From Chaetorhynchus papuensis (lineage: Eukaryota > Chordata > Aves > Passeriformes > Rhipiduridae): 64,000 nt of DNA. The stretch is taken from the NCBI GenBank assembly GCA_013396525.1, contig VWYX01000780.1, positions 340,486 through 404,485 on the forward strand, in the 5' to 3' direction. Positions 38,455-51,800 of this stretch are shown piece by piece (positions within the stretch are counted from its first letter, which is position 1; the number at the start of each line of letters is the position of its first letter). Below the pieces are notes generated by a model. That model had not been told where the DNA came from and searched no databases. It saw only the letters and a list, made by a program, of their open reading frames with translations. Both the position numbers and the translations under genes were made by a program.

Positions 38455-39840
38455 CTATCTTGTTGCTGGAAAGACTAAATACAATGACCAACTCTAGAGT
38501 ATCTAAATATAGAAGCGGTCAATTTTTTTTTCACCTCTCTAATTTTCTTTCTGCATGCCCTAATGACATCCTCAACTTTTCCTGGGTTGTCTGCCCATTT
38601 TTCCAAAGATTATATACCCTGACTTTTCCCCTTATTTCCTTCAAAAGCTCCCTGCCCACACAGGTCAGTTGCTTTTCCTGCTATCTCATCTTTAGGCAGA
38701 GGGGTAGCCTGCTTCTTATTCTTCAAGATTTCTTTCTTGGAGTATGTCTATCCTTCCTGAGCCCTTTTTTTTTTTTTAAGGGCTGTTTCCCAAGGTACTC
38801 TCTGATCAGCATCCTGAATAGGCTGAAGTTTGCCTTCCAGAAATCCAGTGTAGAAGTTTTGTTGATGCCCTTCCTTGTTTCACCGAACATTGCAAACTCT
38901 ATTGCATGGTCCCTGTACCCCACACGGCCTCCGACCGCCACACCTCCCATCAACACTTCTCTGTTTGTGAACAGAAGGGCTAGTGGAGCCCCAGCCCTGG
39001 TTGGTGATTTGAAACATCCTCCAGCTGCTTATAGAATAATATATCCACCTCTTCATCCTGCTTGGGCAGTCTGTAACAGACTCTCACCAGGATGTCTGCC
39101 TTGTTGACCTTCCCCCTGATCCTTGCCCACAGGCACTCAACCTTATCACCACTGACCTCAAATTCTATTGTGCCAAGAGACTCCCTAATGTACAGAGCCC
39201 CCCCACTGCCTCTCCTCCCTCACCTGTCCCTTCTGAAGAGCCTGTAGCCATCCATTGCAGCACTCCAGTCACGTGAGTCATCCCACTGCGCTTCTGTGAT
39301 GGCAACTACGTCATAGCTTTGCTGCTGTGCCATGGCTTCCAGCTCCCCTTGTTTGTTGCCCATGCTGGGTGCATTGGTGTAGATGCACTTCAGCTGGGCT
39401 GGTTTCAACGCTGACTCTGGTTTACCACCCTTAGGCTCATCTCTGGAGAGCCTGGTTCCATCCCCTTCCCCCTTTGAACCTCGTTTAAAAAAGGGCTCAA
39501 TCCATCCTACCAACTCATGGGCTAAAATCCTTTTGCCCTTGTTAGATAGATGGAGCCCATTTGACTCTAGCAGGCCTGGTGCCATAGAAGTTCCCTCATG
39601 ACCAAAAAAATCAAAATTGTTCTCCACCAGCCCTTAAGCCACTTATTGATAACATGGATTTTCCTGTTCCTGTTATCATTTGTCTTTGTTATTGGAGGAA
39701 TTGAGCTGAACACTGCCTGCATTCCTGTCCCATGAACCAACTGACCCAGAGCCTTGAAGTCCTTTTAAATTCCCCTGGCACCCTTCTTACCAACATCATC
39801 GCTGCCAACCTGGACAACCAGTCGTGGGTAATACATACAC
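38455..39840 (-). mobile_element. CR1 LINE 5' half (ORF1 end and endonuclease), broken
   Basis: On the minus strand, from right to left, the order is: the end of a CR1 ORF1 esterase-like region (PRLVVQVGSDDVG at about 39820, VINKWLKGWW, then LESNGLHLSNKGKRILAHEL at about 39550); the start of the ORF2 APE-type endonuclease (LKCIYTNAPSMGNKQGELEA, then YDVVAITEAQWDDS and AAMDGYRLFRRDR at 39220); a frame-shifted middle with RLPKQDEEVD-like residues; YRDHAIEFAMFGETRKG; and the linker before the RT (ELLKEIRGKVRVYNLWKNGQ). The endonuclease GDFN region is missing through an internal deletion near 38960. Stops are frequent. Reverse transcriptase and the 3' terminus are absent, the opposite of normal CR1 truncation. 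Confidence 0.85.
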
Positions 39841-41418
39841 TTAACCACAAGTATGGAAAATTCTAGTGTTGTATTTGTATTCCACAAAAACAAGCAGCAC
39901 AAATGAGGCTTAGGACTCATGCAAGGAAAACTGAATTCTATCAAAAACCTGCTCTTGATGATCAAATATTAATTTTTTAATGGTTCCCACTCACTGCAAT
40001 TTCCAACTGGCAGTGCATATGGAGGCATATGCAGCTGCTCAGCCTGACAGCTCCAGATGGACCCATTTTTGAGTCATCTGCATAGAGAGAAAAAAGCGAT
40101 CAGAAGGGTTTTTAAAAATGAAACAAAGTCTACAAATTGCCATTAGAAGGAAACAGTACACTCAAACTTTTAGTCAGAAAAGAAGCGGGATGTGAAGAGG
40201 TCAAAGATTTTGTGTCTCATTGACAAATTACTTCCTGTGAGTATGGTGGCTCCTGTTTTATGTCATTAAAACTAGCAGAAGAGTCAGTGACTTGACATCA
40301 TGTTGTCCTTTAATGCACCCATGGATAATTTACTGTTTCCCAGGTCAGGAGGTTGAAGCCAGGACTTCCATTATTAGAATGAATATAGTGCAAATATAGA
40401 TCTATGGTCAGAGATGAGGAAAGTTAAGTACCTACATTCTAAATTTTGTTAGAATTCTTAGAACACTTTTCCTAAAGCTGTTCTTAATATACATGTCCAA
40501 ACTCTTTCTTTCCCAGACTCTTGTGAAGTGTTCAGCTAATTGTCTTTTTACAAAATTTACACCTACAAGCCTGAGCTGTCTATAAAACATAACTGTGCCA
40601 TCCAAAATGTGCTGGTGGTTCTGACTTCTTCCTACTGAACAAGTTGATCATTGGTGTATATGTAAATGCTTAGGCTCAAAAAATAACAACTTGTTAAAAT
40701 GTGACACTCCCTGTTTTGGATTCCTCCTAGTGCTTTAATCACTAAATTCTATATGAAATGTGTCCTTTTCATTTTTGATATTAATGAATTCAGTAATCTT
40801 CAATTTATTCTAGAGCACTAAAACAACATGAATGGCTGAGATGCAGTGTGTTTCCCCGCTTAAGTATCTGATAAACAGCTATTTGGGACACTATCATAAG
40901 ATTGGAAGTAGGACATGGCTGTTTGCAACCATTTGGTACTGTTCTACCCTGAATAAACTGTCCACCATAGTATTGTACAACAGGTTCAGTATTCAAATAG
41001 CAAACATAAAGTCAAAATTTTCAAAATAAAATGCTTATAAGTCAAAATGAAATACATTATATACAACATGAAATATAACTTTTTCTCTCCATTCTCTGAA
41101 CTGAAATGGTTTTTTTGTATGGCTTCAGGTAGAAAACTTCCCATAAAAGACAAACTGTACTTTCTAGATGGGATAAGAATTACTTCTTCACCATGACACT
41201 ATTTATTAAACATCATACCTGATTGTATGTGACACAAAAGACTAAACTCCAATACATTTAAAAAGACGATCACAACAGTGGATTAAAATACAGATATAAA
41301 CTACTTATGTAGCACTACTATTGTGTGCTGCTTATGACGTGAAACTACTCAATGTTTCACTCTCTAACCTAGTTTCTCACTTGAGTTGTAGGCACATCCA
41401 CCCATCGGTGCCACATAC

Positions 41419-41606
41419 CTTTTTCAGTTTAATGACTCCTTCCTGGGTGTACTCATCTGTTGTGATGTCAAACAAGTTTCCTCCATCTCCTGGAACTATG
41501 TTGTACTCAATTTCTGCATTTTTCCCAAAATCAGGGTCCACAGCTCTGATCCGTCCAATAGCAGAACCAACGTGCGAGGTCTCAGGTACTTTTAAATGGA
41601 AGATAC
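41419..41606 (-). CDS. CDH12: CDH12 exon, first half of EC3 (188 bp)
   Basis: This internal coding exon follows the 59.6 kb exon after a 17,948 bp intron. The acceptor is TTTGTCACAG and the donor GTATGT. It begins phase 1, completing the Ser codon opened by the previous exon, and ends phase 0 after a Lys-Lys pair. It encodes the start of EC3: IFHLKVPE, then the AVDPDFG calcium-site loop and YNIVPGDGGNLFDI. The 188 bp length is canonical for type II cadherins. The residues fit CDH12 better than its relatives CDH6, CDH9, CDH10 or CDH18, judged from memory rather than by alignment. One residue is notable: the TDEYTQEG segment has Tyr (TAC, 41449-41451) where I recall Asp in mammals. Confidence 0.97.
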
Positions 41607-44291
41607 CTGTGACAAAGTGGTAGACAGTCATTCCTGGGATTTCTTGGTAATTAACACAGGATTTCCGATTAAAATCATGGAGCCTGTGCAAAATAAAAAT
41701 ATTTAAATAATCTTATTAAAGTTAGGAGATGAAAACAACAAAGGTTTTGAAAAGTATATTTGTCTTTTACCTACTGATTTCCCCTAGATTCTAGATTTTT
41801 TCCATTGCAATGGTAAAGGCCTTAGCATCTATATATCTTGAGATATCTATCTATATTTCTATCTTTAATTTTTCACATGATTGACTCTCTTTTGAAATAA
41901 ATTGTGTTTATAGATAGTACATGTTTATAAGCACTTTCCTCCTTCTTCTGATGGTTTTTTTTTTTTGAAAGCATATTTATGACTTTCATAGTAGTTAAAA
42001 CGAAAATTCAGTGGGAAAAATTTCCATTAATTTCTTTATAATTCAGTATTATATGTATAACTCTGTATGGAAGGAAGCTATCGAGTATTGTTCATACCTG
42101 AGCCACCAGAGGGTGCTCTTACTAAAATTTCAGAGCTAAACTGTTTTTAGCTTAGAACACTTACGGTCAGATTATTTACTACAAGTCATAATAAAAAAAT
42201 AAAAACAAACCACCAAAAAAAAGACACACTTTTAAAATTAGTATTTCTACTGACATGTGAGGAGAAAATGGTTTCATTCAGGGGAACATCTATGTTGAAA
42301 AATGCTAGACATAATAGTTAATAGAGCTAAAAGAAAAAGTCCAAAGTACTTTGAGGCAGCCTTGATTTTAGCAACAGCAGTAGCAGCAGGCCTGGGTTTG
42401 TAACATGGTGCCCTGGCCTATTTCACTGCTCCTGAGGTGCCCATATTCCCTGCTTAGCTGCATCTCTTGCTGGAGTTGTTACCTTGCACAGCTGCCAGTG
42501 AACACCCCCATGACCAGTATTTGCAGTGGGCAGGCAGTGCTCACCTTTCTTCATGCAGCAGTCTTTGCTGTCAAAACTGCCAGCATCTTTTGGAGCTAGT
42601 TTTAAGCCCAGGACTTTTGATTCACTTCATCCTATCCCTCAACAAACTTAGCCCCATTTTTTTTTTTTCCCTTGGTCCATTTTGTTTTCTCAGGTCAGTG
42701 TTCCACAGCTCTCACAGAGCACCCCCTTCAGAAAACATCGGCAATGGCCTGCTTCGTTCTGCTACACGTGGCACGTAGGAGGAAATTTGCACCTCTTTTT
42801 CAATAGCATAGCAGGACAGGCATCTGTGACTACTGGGAGGCACATTAGGGGGATGTCTCAGAGATTTCCACCTGGCAGTGGTTCAGTCACACATCACAAA
42901 ATGAGGCTCTGAGAAACTGTATATTATCTAGCAGCAGGATAGATGACTTTCGCATTCAGCTGCTGAATTAAACAGCAGGCGCTGTTTGTTCGTTTGTCGT
43001 TATCTCCTTACAATGCATGCTGTGTCAGCTTTTTCAGCTTTACAGTATTTTCAGGTGAGGAACAAAATTACATTAGCACTGCTGGATTAGGAACAAGCTT
43101 ACCCTTTTGTGGGATAGTTATTTGGGCTCCAGTACCTATATAATTTTCTGTTTGATTGGCTCTGAAAAAATCTCTTGTATTTGCTTCCCCCCTCTGCCCG
43201 TCAGTATGCAAAGTACACCAGAAGGCAAAATTTGCCTTTTTTGTTAGAGAAAATTCCCACAAGTAAAGTGAGCTTGTGTCAGCATTCACTTCTGGACATC
43301 ACCGTGTATAGCCTTGTATTACCCGTTGCCTGAACTACTGAAGATTGAGCAATCATTTCACTACTTTTTTTTCCAAGGGAACATACTAAAGGAAGCTGTA
43401 CTTAGTGTTGTTCTAACAGCAGGAAAGGATTATTATGACACAAAATGGTGCCATGACAAGATAGTCTCAGCTATTTGTTAGCTGTACTTCAGTGACTCTA
43501 AGCAACGGATTTTAACATGTTATTCATGATACAATCACAAATCCTCCTATTATTTCATGTCACTTACAAACACGTGTATTACTGGGTCTCTGCTATGCAA
43601 GTTATGCAGAAAAGCGATTGAAAAGGCCTTTGCCTACACTTTAATCTTATATTAAGTTTCCACAACATAGTTCTAGCCCTAATGTCCAGGTCTTTTACAG
43701 GCACTTATATCAGATAACAGAAATTATTGCTGCAGCAATTGCTTTTTATATACACAATTTTAGTGAATGTGAAATGTAAGAGCATATAATAGATTTTCCA
43801 TCTTTGCCAAATTGATCTATTTTTAGTGATCTGAAGATCACTTAGATACATTAAAACAAACATTTCCCTATAAAATATTGTAACTGGCTGTAAAGCATAT
43901 GTGACTTAGATGAAATCAAAGAAGGACTACATTGCTCATTTCTGATTGTTTAGGCTTTTATCAGTTATTTTCAATGACTTGGCATTTCATCATTTCTAGA
44001 AATTCAACAGCAATAAAGATGGGGTCATCCAGATTAATTTGAAACTCTGAAGCAATCTTCAACCCTGCAAGAGTCAGATTTCTGAAGATGTAGTGTGTAA
44101 TTACAGTGCCATTGTCCTCCTGTAATATGATCTTCACAGCATATGGAAGCTGTTAACGGTTCTTCTGTGACAACACACTTTCAGAATAAAACAAATGAAA
44201 ACAAATATTGGTGCCAGCTCACAGAAAAACTTCAGGAGAATATAATATATAGCATGAAATCTTCATTCCCTCCCTCCCCTTCCTCAAGTAG

Positions 44292-44432
44292 TAGAATCAT
44301 AGAATATGCTGAGCTGAAAGGGACGCATCACAATCACTGACTGCAACTCCTGACCCTGCACAGGACACCCTGAGAGCCACCCCATGTGCCTCAGAGCATC
44401 GTCCAAATGCTTCTTGAACTTAGACAGGCTCG
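44292..44432 (-). mobile_element. CR1 LINE, short 3' end fragment
   Basis: The left edge TAGAATCATAGAATATGCTG, then CTGAAAGGGACGCATCAC and GCAACTCCTGACCCTGCAC, is a CR1 3' terminus on the minus strand. It is the same subfamily as the copy at 61.3 kb, which shares the AATATGCTGAG start and the CAACTCCTG block. Only about 140 bp are left. Confidence 0.9.
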
Positions 44433-45832
44433 GTCTTTGTACAGAGGACATTTGAAATGATCAATATGTGCTGTACATGAAATGAGATAGAAAGACAGTT
44501 TTGTAGACTTTTATTTTTCTGTTTCTAGCAGACATTACTTCTTGCTGTGGACTTGCTGTGACAGTTTAGCATTATTCATTTTTTATTGTCTGTTTTGCCT
44601 GTATACACTACTACCTCCATTTATTATACAGGTATATTGAGACAGGCCTGAGTAATAGCCTTTTACTCCCAGAGGTCCTGAAAACCTTGTTCTTTTCAGC
44701 TTCCAGGAATGATGGAACAAGCAGCTCAGACAAACTTATGCATCAGCTGGTTATGCTGCTCCAACAGTTCTGTCAAATTTTGTTGATGTGACTTCTCTGC
44801 CAACAAAAGTCTTTCTTCTACTTGCATAAATCTCTTTTAAATGTGTTTTCTAAGTTTGCTCCCATCTTTTTTGATGCACCAAAGGAGAAAGCCCTCACTT
44901 TCCTCAAACTGCAGTATGAAACTGGACTACACAACTAGCTCCCCCCTCTGCTGATTTCAGTCCCATATATTGCATGCAAGTTGGGATATTTTCATGTATA
45001 GGAAAGTGGTAGCAATACATATTGCTTGGTCAGGACTTTTTGTTTCAGGCTGAGTGGCATCAATGAGGATGATGAAAATAAATGAGTGATGATGCTGTTG
45101 AAGCTTTTAAGCTGAAATAACTGACAGGGCTAATTACTTATCCCCAAAAACATTCAGGAAAACAAGGCAGAAGTGAGCAAAAAATTCATATACGCTGCCT
45201 CCGACTTTCTAAAACAAAGATGGTTCCAAAGCACACAGTGGGAAGAAATCAGAGCTGTGTAAGTGACAGGTAATCAGTCATATTGACTGAAATACAGCAC
45301 ACATTTACAGTTCCTCTGACGTGATTAGATTAGTTTTAGTTTTTAAGGCTCAAAAGCTGTTCTGGGGTTTGATTTTTACTTACAAAGAGGTTAGGTGTTT
45401 TTTTGTTTGTTTTTTACTACAAAGAGAGCTTTTTGTTGTTGTTGTTTCTCCACACTAGCAGTTTACACCACCATTTACCAAAAAGCTTTTCAAGTCTGAT
45501 AGGAATAGCAAATGAAAACCATCATTACTTCTTATCAGCAAAAACAACCATTAAGAAATAACACAGGTTAGCATCAGAGGACTTAAAAGCAAAATGCCCT
45601 TCAATCAAACAGCTGTAAATGCTATTCAAACTTTTTTTCTAGTCTGCCACCTTGCTTGTACTGTGCAAGATTATCCTCTCCTGAATTTTCTTTGCACTTC
45701 TTTCAGCTTTCTGGCAGTGGCCAAGGTATTGCATTGCAGTGGATCATGGTAGCATGATTCTTAAAGGCGAAAACATTGAAATAAAAGAATTTATCTCTCT
45801 GTCATCTAAATACTTAATGTTTCTTCTGGAAA

Positions 45833-45880
45833 AAAGCAAACAAACAAACAAAACAAAACAAAAAAAGCAACAAACAACAA
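45833..45880. repeat. CAAA/CAAAA simple repeat
   Basis: A run of CAAA and CAAAA units with a short A tract, followed by AAC-rich sequence. It is a low-complexity stretch with no further meaning seen. Confidence 0.85.
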
Positions 45881-48800
45881 AGCCCAAACCCAAGAGATAG
45901 TCTATTGTAATATTATTGTTATCTTAAATTACCAAGGCATTTTCATTTTTATCCTGACCCACTTTGTAAAGGCACTGATTTCTGTCTATTGAGGAAGAAT
46001 TATAAGATAACAGTTCATTTTTCTCCCTGGTGTTTTAACTACAGTGTAATAGGCAAAGGAGAGGATAATGTAAATATATAAGCATATACTCAATATATGA
46101 AACCTGCTACATTAGCTACAGATAATCAGCCTAATAAGTAGCAGCATCTGATGCATATGCTCCTAAAACTAGGGAGATGTGATTTAGTACAGCAGTGAGA
46201 TGAACTCATACCTCTCCTAGACATGGCTCTGTGCCCTGCAGAGGGCTGGGACCTTGTGTGGGGGAAAAAAGCCAGGCTTTGTCACCATGTGTCTGATGCA
46301 GGTCACGCGTGACCTGGGATAGGCTTGTAAAACTTCACTTATGGAAAGGCTGCTTCCAGTCTCTAGTCCCCTGCTCTGACTAAGGGTTTATGGCCTCATT
46401 AGACATAACATAACCATGCTTAAAAATTTCTGTTTCTCTTCTGTGGATTCCAAAGTCCACACCACACCTAGAAAAATACATCTTGCAGATGTATCGTCTT
46501 GCCGAGATCTCCAAGCATCACCCATATTTCAAGGGAAAATGAGGAGAAACAAAACCTATTTTGAGTCTGATCCTACCCTAGTTTAGGATAATCCACATGA
46601 TGGAGCTTCCCCAGAGCTGGCAGATCCTGAGCCAGAATTCTATCACCCCCTGAGGTGAGCTGGAAGACTGTGTTTTTAAGGCCATCTTCCTTCCACCTCC
46701 CTAAAGGGAAAATGGTGTTCATCATTGTGGTATAAATTTTGAATACTGAAATATTCATATAAGCATTTGCTGGGTTTTTTTCTACTGATAGGGTGGTGTT
46801 GTCATATAGCTTTCTAAAAATAAAGCTCCCTGTTGCATGTTAGAGAATAATTCCGCGGACATTAACATTCCCCCGTGTTGGTGCAAGCATTTAGGAAATG
46901 GGAAATACCAGTTCGTTTTCTAAGCTCAGGATAGTCAAGTCCACAGCTTTTGCCTCCAAAGAGTGCTGGTTGTTGAATAGAGAATATTTGTTGCAACAGA
47001 GAATACTCTATTGAACAACATAATGTAGAAATAATGGTAGAAGCAGTTGTTTGGAGCCACACGCATTCAGAGGTGTGTCCTAAAACTGAGGCAAGGACAG
47101 TAATTAATCTTCTCTGAAGATCTTAAATCATCTTTGTATGGTAGTAGAGTTTTACCATGAGGGGAAGAAAATGCTCAGTTCTAGAAATTCCTGAAGTTTA
47201 CAAAGAAGAGTTTCTTCTAGACAATATGGAGTTTCCATATTCCAACAGGCTGAGGAGAACTAATCAAGTTCCTGAGTAGCTGTTTTAATCCTGATGTTGT
47301 TGTTGTAAATGAAAGGTTCCACCTTTATCACTTGCCCTTTTTGTGAAAAATCTGGCTTTGCCAATGCATTCATGTGTTAGACAGTGTAGCTTTCTGTAAC
47401 TCTGAGGGCTTATGTGGAAAACCAGTACACATGATCGGTTTCATTGTGTCTCATAACCAATGAAGAATTGTTCTGCTAATATCCATTCTACTGATTAGGA
47501 ATTACTACCAAACAAAATAATACAATGAGAGAAATAATTTGGGAGGGGTATTGTCTAAAAGCTTGAATTAATTGTTTTTTAAGTAAATTATATAGTGGTT
47601 ATAAAGAATTATCAAGGTGTAGCATGCCTTATGGATGGAAAAAAGTTTTCAGGAGACGATGCCTTTCCTTTTTTCAGAATCCCAGGCAGCATGTAATTGG
47701 CATTTATCAGGTAGATCGGTTGGTAATATTCCAGTGATCACACCATCACCATGAAGTAAATCAATACACTTATTCCCTCTATAAAATTTAAATTGAAAGA
47801 TACATGTGAAACATTAACATGATAAAAAGTATATTGTCAGGGATGGGACGTAGAGTTTGTAATGCTCTGCTTAACATCCCTGCTTCTTAAATATCTTGCC
47901 GGAGCCTTATCGTATTTTCTTTATCACTCTGGCATGAGATATAATAACACAATTTTTACTATAATTCATTCACTCTTAAGAATATGGTCAAACCATTTAC
48001 TTTAGAATCTAAGCCAGGCGCTCTAAATCATCTCTATTGGAAGAATAATTTTTCTCTCCATCGACTAAGGAAATTAGGTTCCTACCTTAAGTCCTCCAAG
48101 TCACACCTCAGTTGAATCCCTCAAATCATCTAAACAAAGCATGCTCAACATCTGTATTACTCAAAAAACTCCTTGTGAAGACTTGATTTTTACATACTCA
48201 TTGGGTACATTTCATGCAAATGCTTTTCTGTAAAGCGCATATTACTTTTCTTCAACAGGTAGGCACAGGCTGAGGCTGAAAATTATTACTTTTAAAGATA
48301 AAATTGTGAAATCATCACGTACAAGTTCCTAATAGTTTACTATACTTTGTTTTAAGCTTTGGTTTACTCTTTGCAGTTTCCATAAATACTTGTGATTTAG
48401 TGTGTGATATAGATAAGAAAATGCAGTCGGATAGCAATTAAGTATTTTGTATCTGTATTCTCTTATACTTTATAGCAAGTATGCTCAACTTATCACAAAT
48501 GATGTGTATGTTTTTCAATTTAAGTGTTTAAAATGAGCTCTCTGCACAAATACTACTCATTTCACAATGAAATGCAAAAGTAGTGAGTGCTTAATTACAG
48601 GTCTTTCTCTTGTGAGCACTGGCAATCACATTTACAAATTCAACAAATTTTCCATAGAAGCCACTGGGAATAAAATAATTGTCATGAATTTAAGACAAAA
48701 CTTGAAAGATATACTCTAGAATATTTCTGTTATTTTCTTTTTATTTTTATAGCTCTTTATGGAAATATTCAACTAAAGAGGTATTTTGGACTCACAGAAG

Positions 48801-51800
48801 ACAAACTACTTGGTATCTTCAGCTCAGATCCTACTGCTGTCATTAGGAGCATTGGATTGTTGCAAGCACTTGGGCATCCCATTTAATGCTTTTACAAGGA
48901 GTGGAGCACTCCTGAAAATCTGAATACAACTGCGGTTCTTAGACATTTTTGAAAATGATGAGCCTAAACTATTGTGGTTATAATTAGATAATTACTATGG
49001 TCTGTTTCACTTTATGTTGCCCCGTAGTCTCTAAATTTTCAGAAAGTAAGCTCACCATGGTTAGGAGAAGAAAGGATGTGTTGATTTCTTACTTGGATGG
49101 AAGACCTCAGGGAAAAAGGCAGATGCTGCCAGAACTGATAGTGACACAGCAAGTGACACTGTTGTCAGTGAGTCACTTTGGAACCAATTCTCAAAACATT
49201 GCAAGACAGCCCCATGCTGTTAAATCTGCAGCCTTAGCTACTTTTCAATATCAGAGTAGGCGGAGATGCATGGGGCTTTTAAGACATACCAAGGTTACTG
49301 TGGGTAATTTCATGCATCCAATCTAAATACCCTCTGTGTTTTGAATGAATAATTTCTTTGTCACTCCTACAGAAAACACACTGTAGTGGAATTAATGACA
49401 TGATTCCTGCCAAAGGTTATTGAATTTCTATGAACTGTATTTATTTGCACCTTCTCTACATAAGGTAGCAGATGTAAAATACAATTATTAATGATAATAA
49501 TCTACTATGATGATAATTATAGTGTTTAAAAACAATTTACCTCATCTTTCTGTTAATGATCAATTACCACTCAGAGATAGGAGGGAAATGAATTAACAAC
49601 AGAATGTTATGACAAATAGATAATATTTAACTTCTAACCACTGTGGTGCTCATTTGTATTTCTTGAATTATTGTTTACAGTGCAACCAGAGCGTTGCATT
49701 TTAGCCAGTGAGAAATTGCCTATATTTTTCATTGGCTATTGAGTAGTATAAAGAAATAGCTATATTTGGGTTTATGCTCTGCTTTGCAGATAAGGGTTCA
49801 CTCTCTCTCAGTTTAGACCTTTAAACAGGTTTTTTGTTTCATTCAATCAGCACTCCAAACAGTCCTCAGATAACCTTTGCTACTTATGCATTCTTGAGAG
49901 AGTTAAAAAACAATATAAATGCAGCAGACAAAGAATTTACTAAGCATTTAGTGCTTTGAGAATCTGTGGTAATTGAATATCTCCCCCTCCAGTTTATTTC
50001 TCAGTTTTCTTCCTGTGTTCTGGTTGGGAATTTAGTTATTCAGTCTGAATAAAATGATTCACTCTTCAAGATGTTTTATGATTAAGAACATGCAACAGTG
50101 ACAGCTACAAAAAAGAGAAGAAGTTTCTAGGGAGCTTTTGCTAAGGCTACATGCACCTTTGGCGGCAAATCAGTTCTTACTAAAAGTGTGTGAAGAATTC
50201 TGATATAGAAAGGAGTAAGAAAAAACGTATGGCATATATGTAAACAGAAATTTTTATAGAGGTTAAATTTTGTTTTAACTCCTTTATGTTACACACACAA
50301 ATAATGACAGAAGGTTACTTAACTCTGGGGTACTCTGACCCAAAGAAGGCTGCATGGCCTGGATTGCAAAGCATAGGCTCAATAAGCTACAAATGTACAA
50401 AGAAATTTCATGTACCAGCCGTACTCTGTGGCCCAGAAGCCAGCCAATATAGAACGGCCTAATTCCATGTTATTAAATTCTTTTAGCCACACCAAAATAG
50501 GTCAATTTCATGGAAAGTGACTGCAGAAAATAGTTCTCGAGCTGTACTAATTTCTCCAAATGCCCTGAATTTCTCTGAGAAAGCTTTACTTGGTGTTGGT
50601 CAAAACTCTGCCCTGGACTGTTCTAAGACTAACACTAGAGACAATATAAATCTTCAGGAACTTTCCCAGATATTCTCATGTCCTTCGTTTGCTTTGAAAA
50701 GTGAAATGTAATAAGCCATTGTATACTTTCTTTTAGTCTATGTAAAAATGTCCATAATTGCACGTGATTAAATGATGGTGGGAAAAGAAAAATACTGAGG
50801 CATTTTTATGACTACCTGTCAAATGTGTAACTCAAGTGAAATAGTAACAGCAGGCAAGGGTCACTGAGCTGTGTGACAGGATAGTGGCCAAAACAAGTAA
50901 GATGAAGATGTGAACAGCTTATCTGGGATGGTGAAGACTCATGATTTCAGTATAGCTAAATATGGAGAAACTCAGAGCTGGAAGTGACTCAGCAAAGTAT
51001 AAATTCTTTTAGTAGTGCTACCATTGGGAAAGAAAAAAAAAAACCAAACAATTGTGGAGTTGAAGGAGGAGATGGCCACACCCTAGTTATAAGATGAAAA
51101 TGAGATCAAGGATAAATTTGTGTCTCTCATAGGAGAGGGGAGAAAAGGGTGCCTGTTGAAAATAAGGATATACAGGATGAAGAAAGAGAGGCCAAAGGAG
51201 GGTGAGACAGACAAGACAATGCAAATAGTACAGAGGTGTGAGACTTGGAAGGAACCCAGAATAAAGAGGAGCTACCCCTGGTTCTCCTCTGATTCCTGTA
51301 AGAGCCCTGTGCAAATACTGGTCAGCTGGTATTTATTACTGTACTGATTTGACTGTAATTTTACTGGTGTTGAAGCTGTAGTAAGTAAAAGGTGTACAAT
51401 CCAAAATTATAATGACCTCTGCATGGCTGCTGTTTTCATGATTGGCTTGCAATTGCATGAGCCCATTTCTGGAGTCTCTGCATTCCTATCTTCCATTGCT
51501 GTTAGAAATGGCTGGTTAAAGTATATCTTCAACTCAAAAATGCAGTTTTAATTTGCCCAAAACTCACAGGTAAATGAAAATCAGACTTGCATAAGATTTT
51601 CTGACATTAAACAATATAAGCTTGGTTTACAAAACCAAGCTAGTGCTTTTTTCCTTTTATGTCTTATGGTACAGACATTAGAAAATTAACAAAGATGGAG
51701 AAAATCAGGATTTGACCTTCCCTCCCTTTCTGATACAAAGCAAGCCCTGGCTCAGTCTCACAACTAATCTCTGCCTGCAGGCTAGTCTGCAATGAATCTG

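Larger units (their letters stand above)
31298..41418 (-). other. CDH12: CDH12 intron (10,121 bp)
   Basis: Phase 0 intron, donor GTATGT and acceptor CCTACAG. It holds a palindromic repeat at 32459-32516, a possible minus-strand LTR near 35.98-36.33 kb and the 5' half of a CR1 at 38.46-39.84 kb. The remainder (31.3-32.4, 32.6-35.9, 36.4-38.4 and 39.9-41.4 kb) is AT-rich intron without recognised content. Confidence 0.9.

Noticed and set aside
38460..39107. 215-codon open frame on the plus strand
   Set aside because: It is the antisense of the CR1 endonuclease region. No own domain or start context supports it.
50840..51000. Faint similarity to a LINE 3' end (GAGCTGGAAGTGACTCAGC)
   Set aside because: Only one short word matched and no further ordered segments were found.
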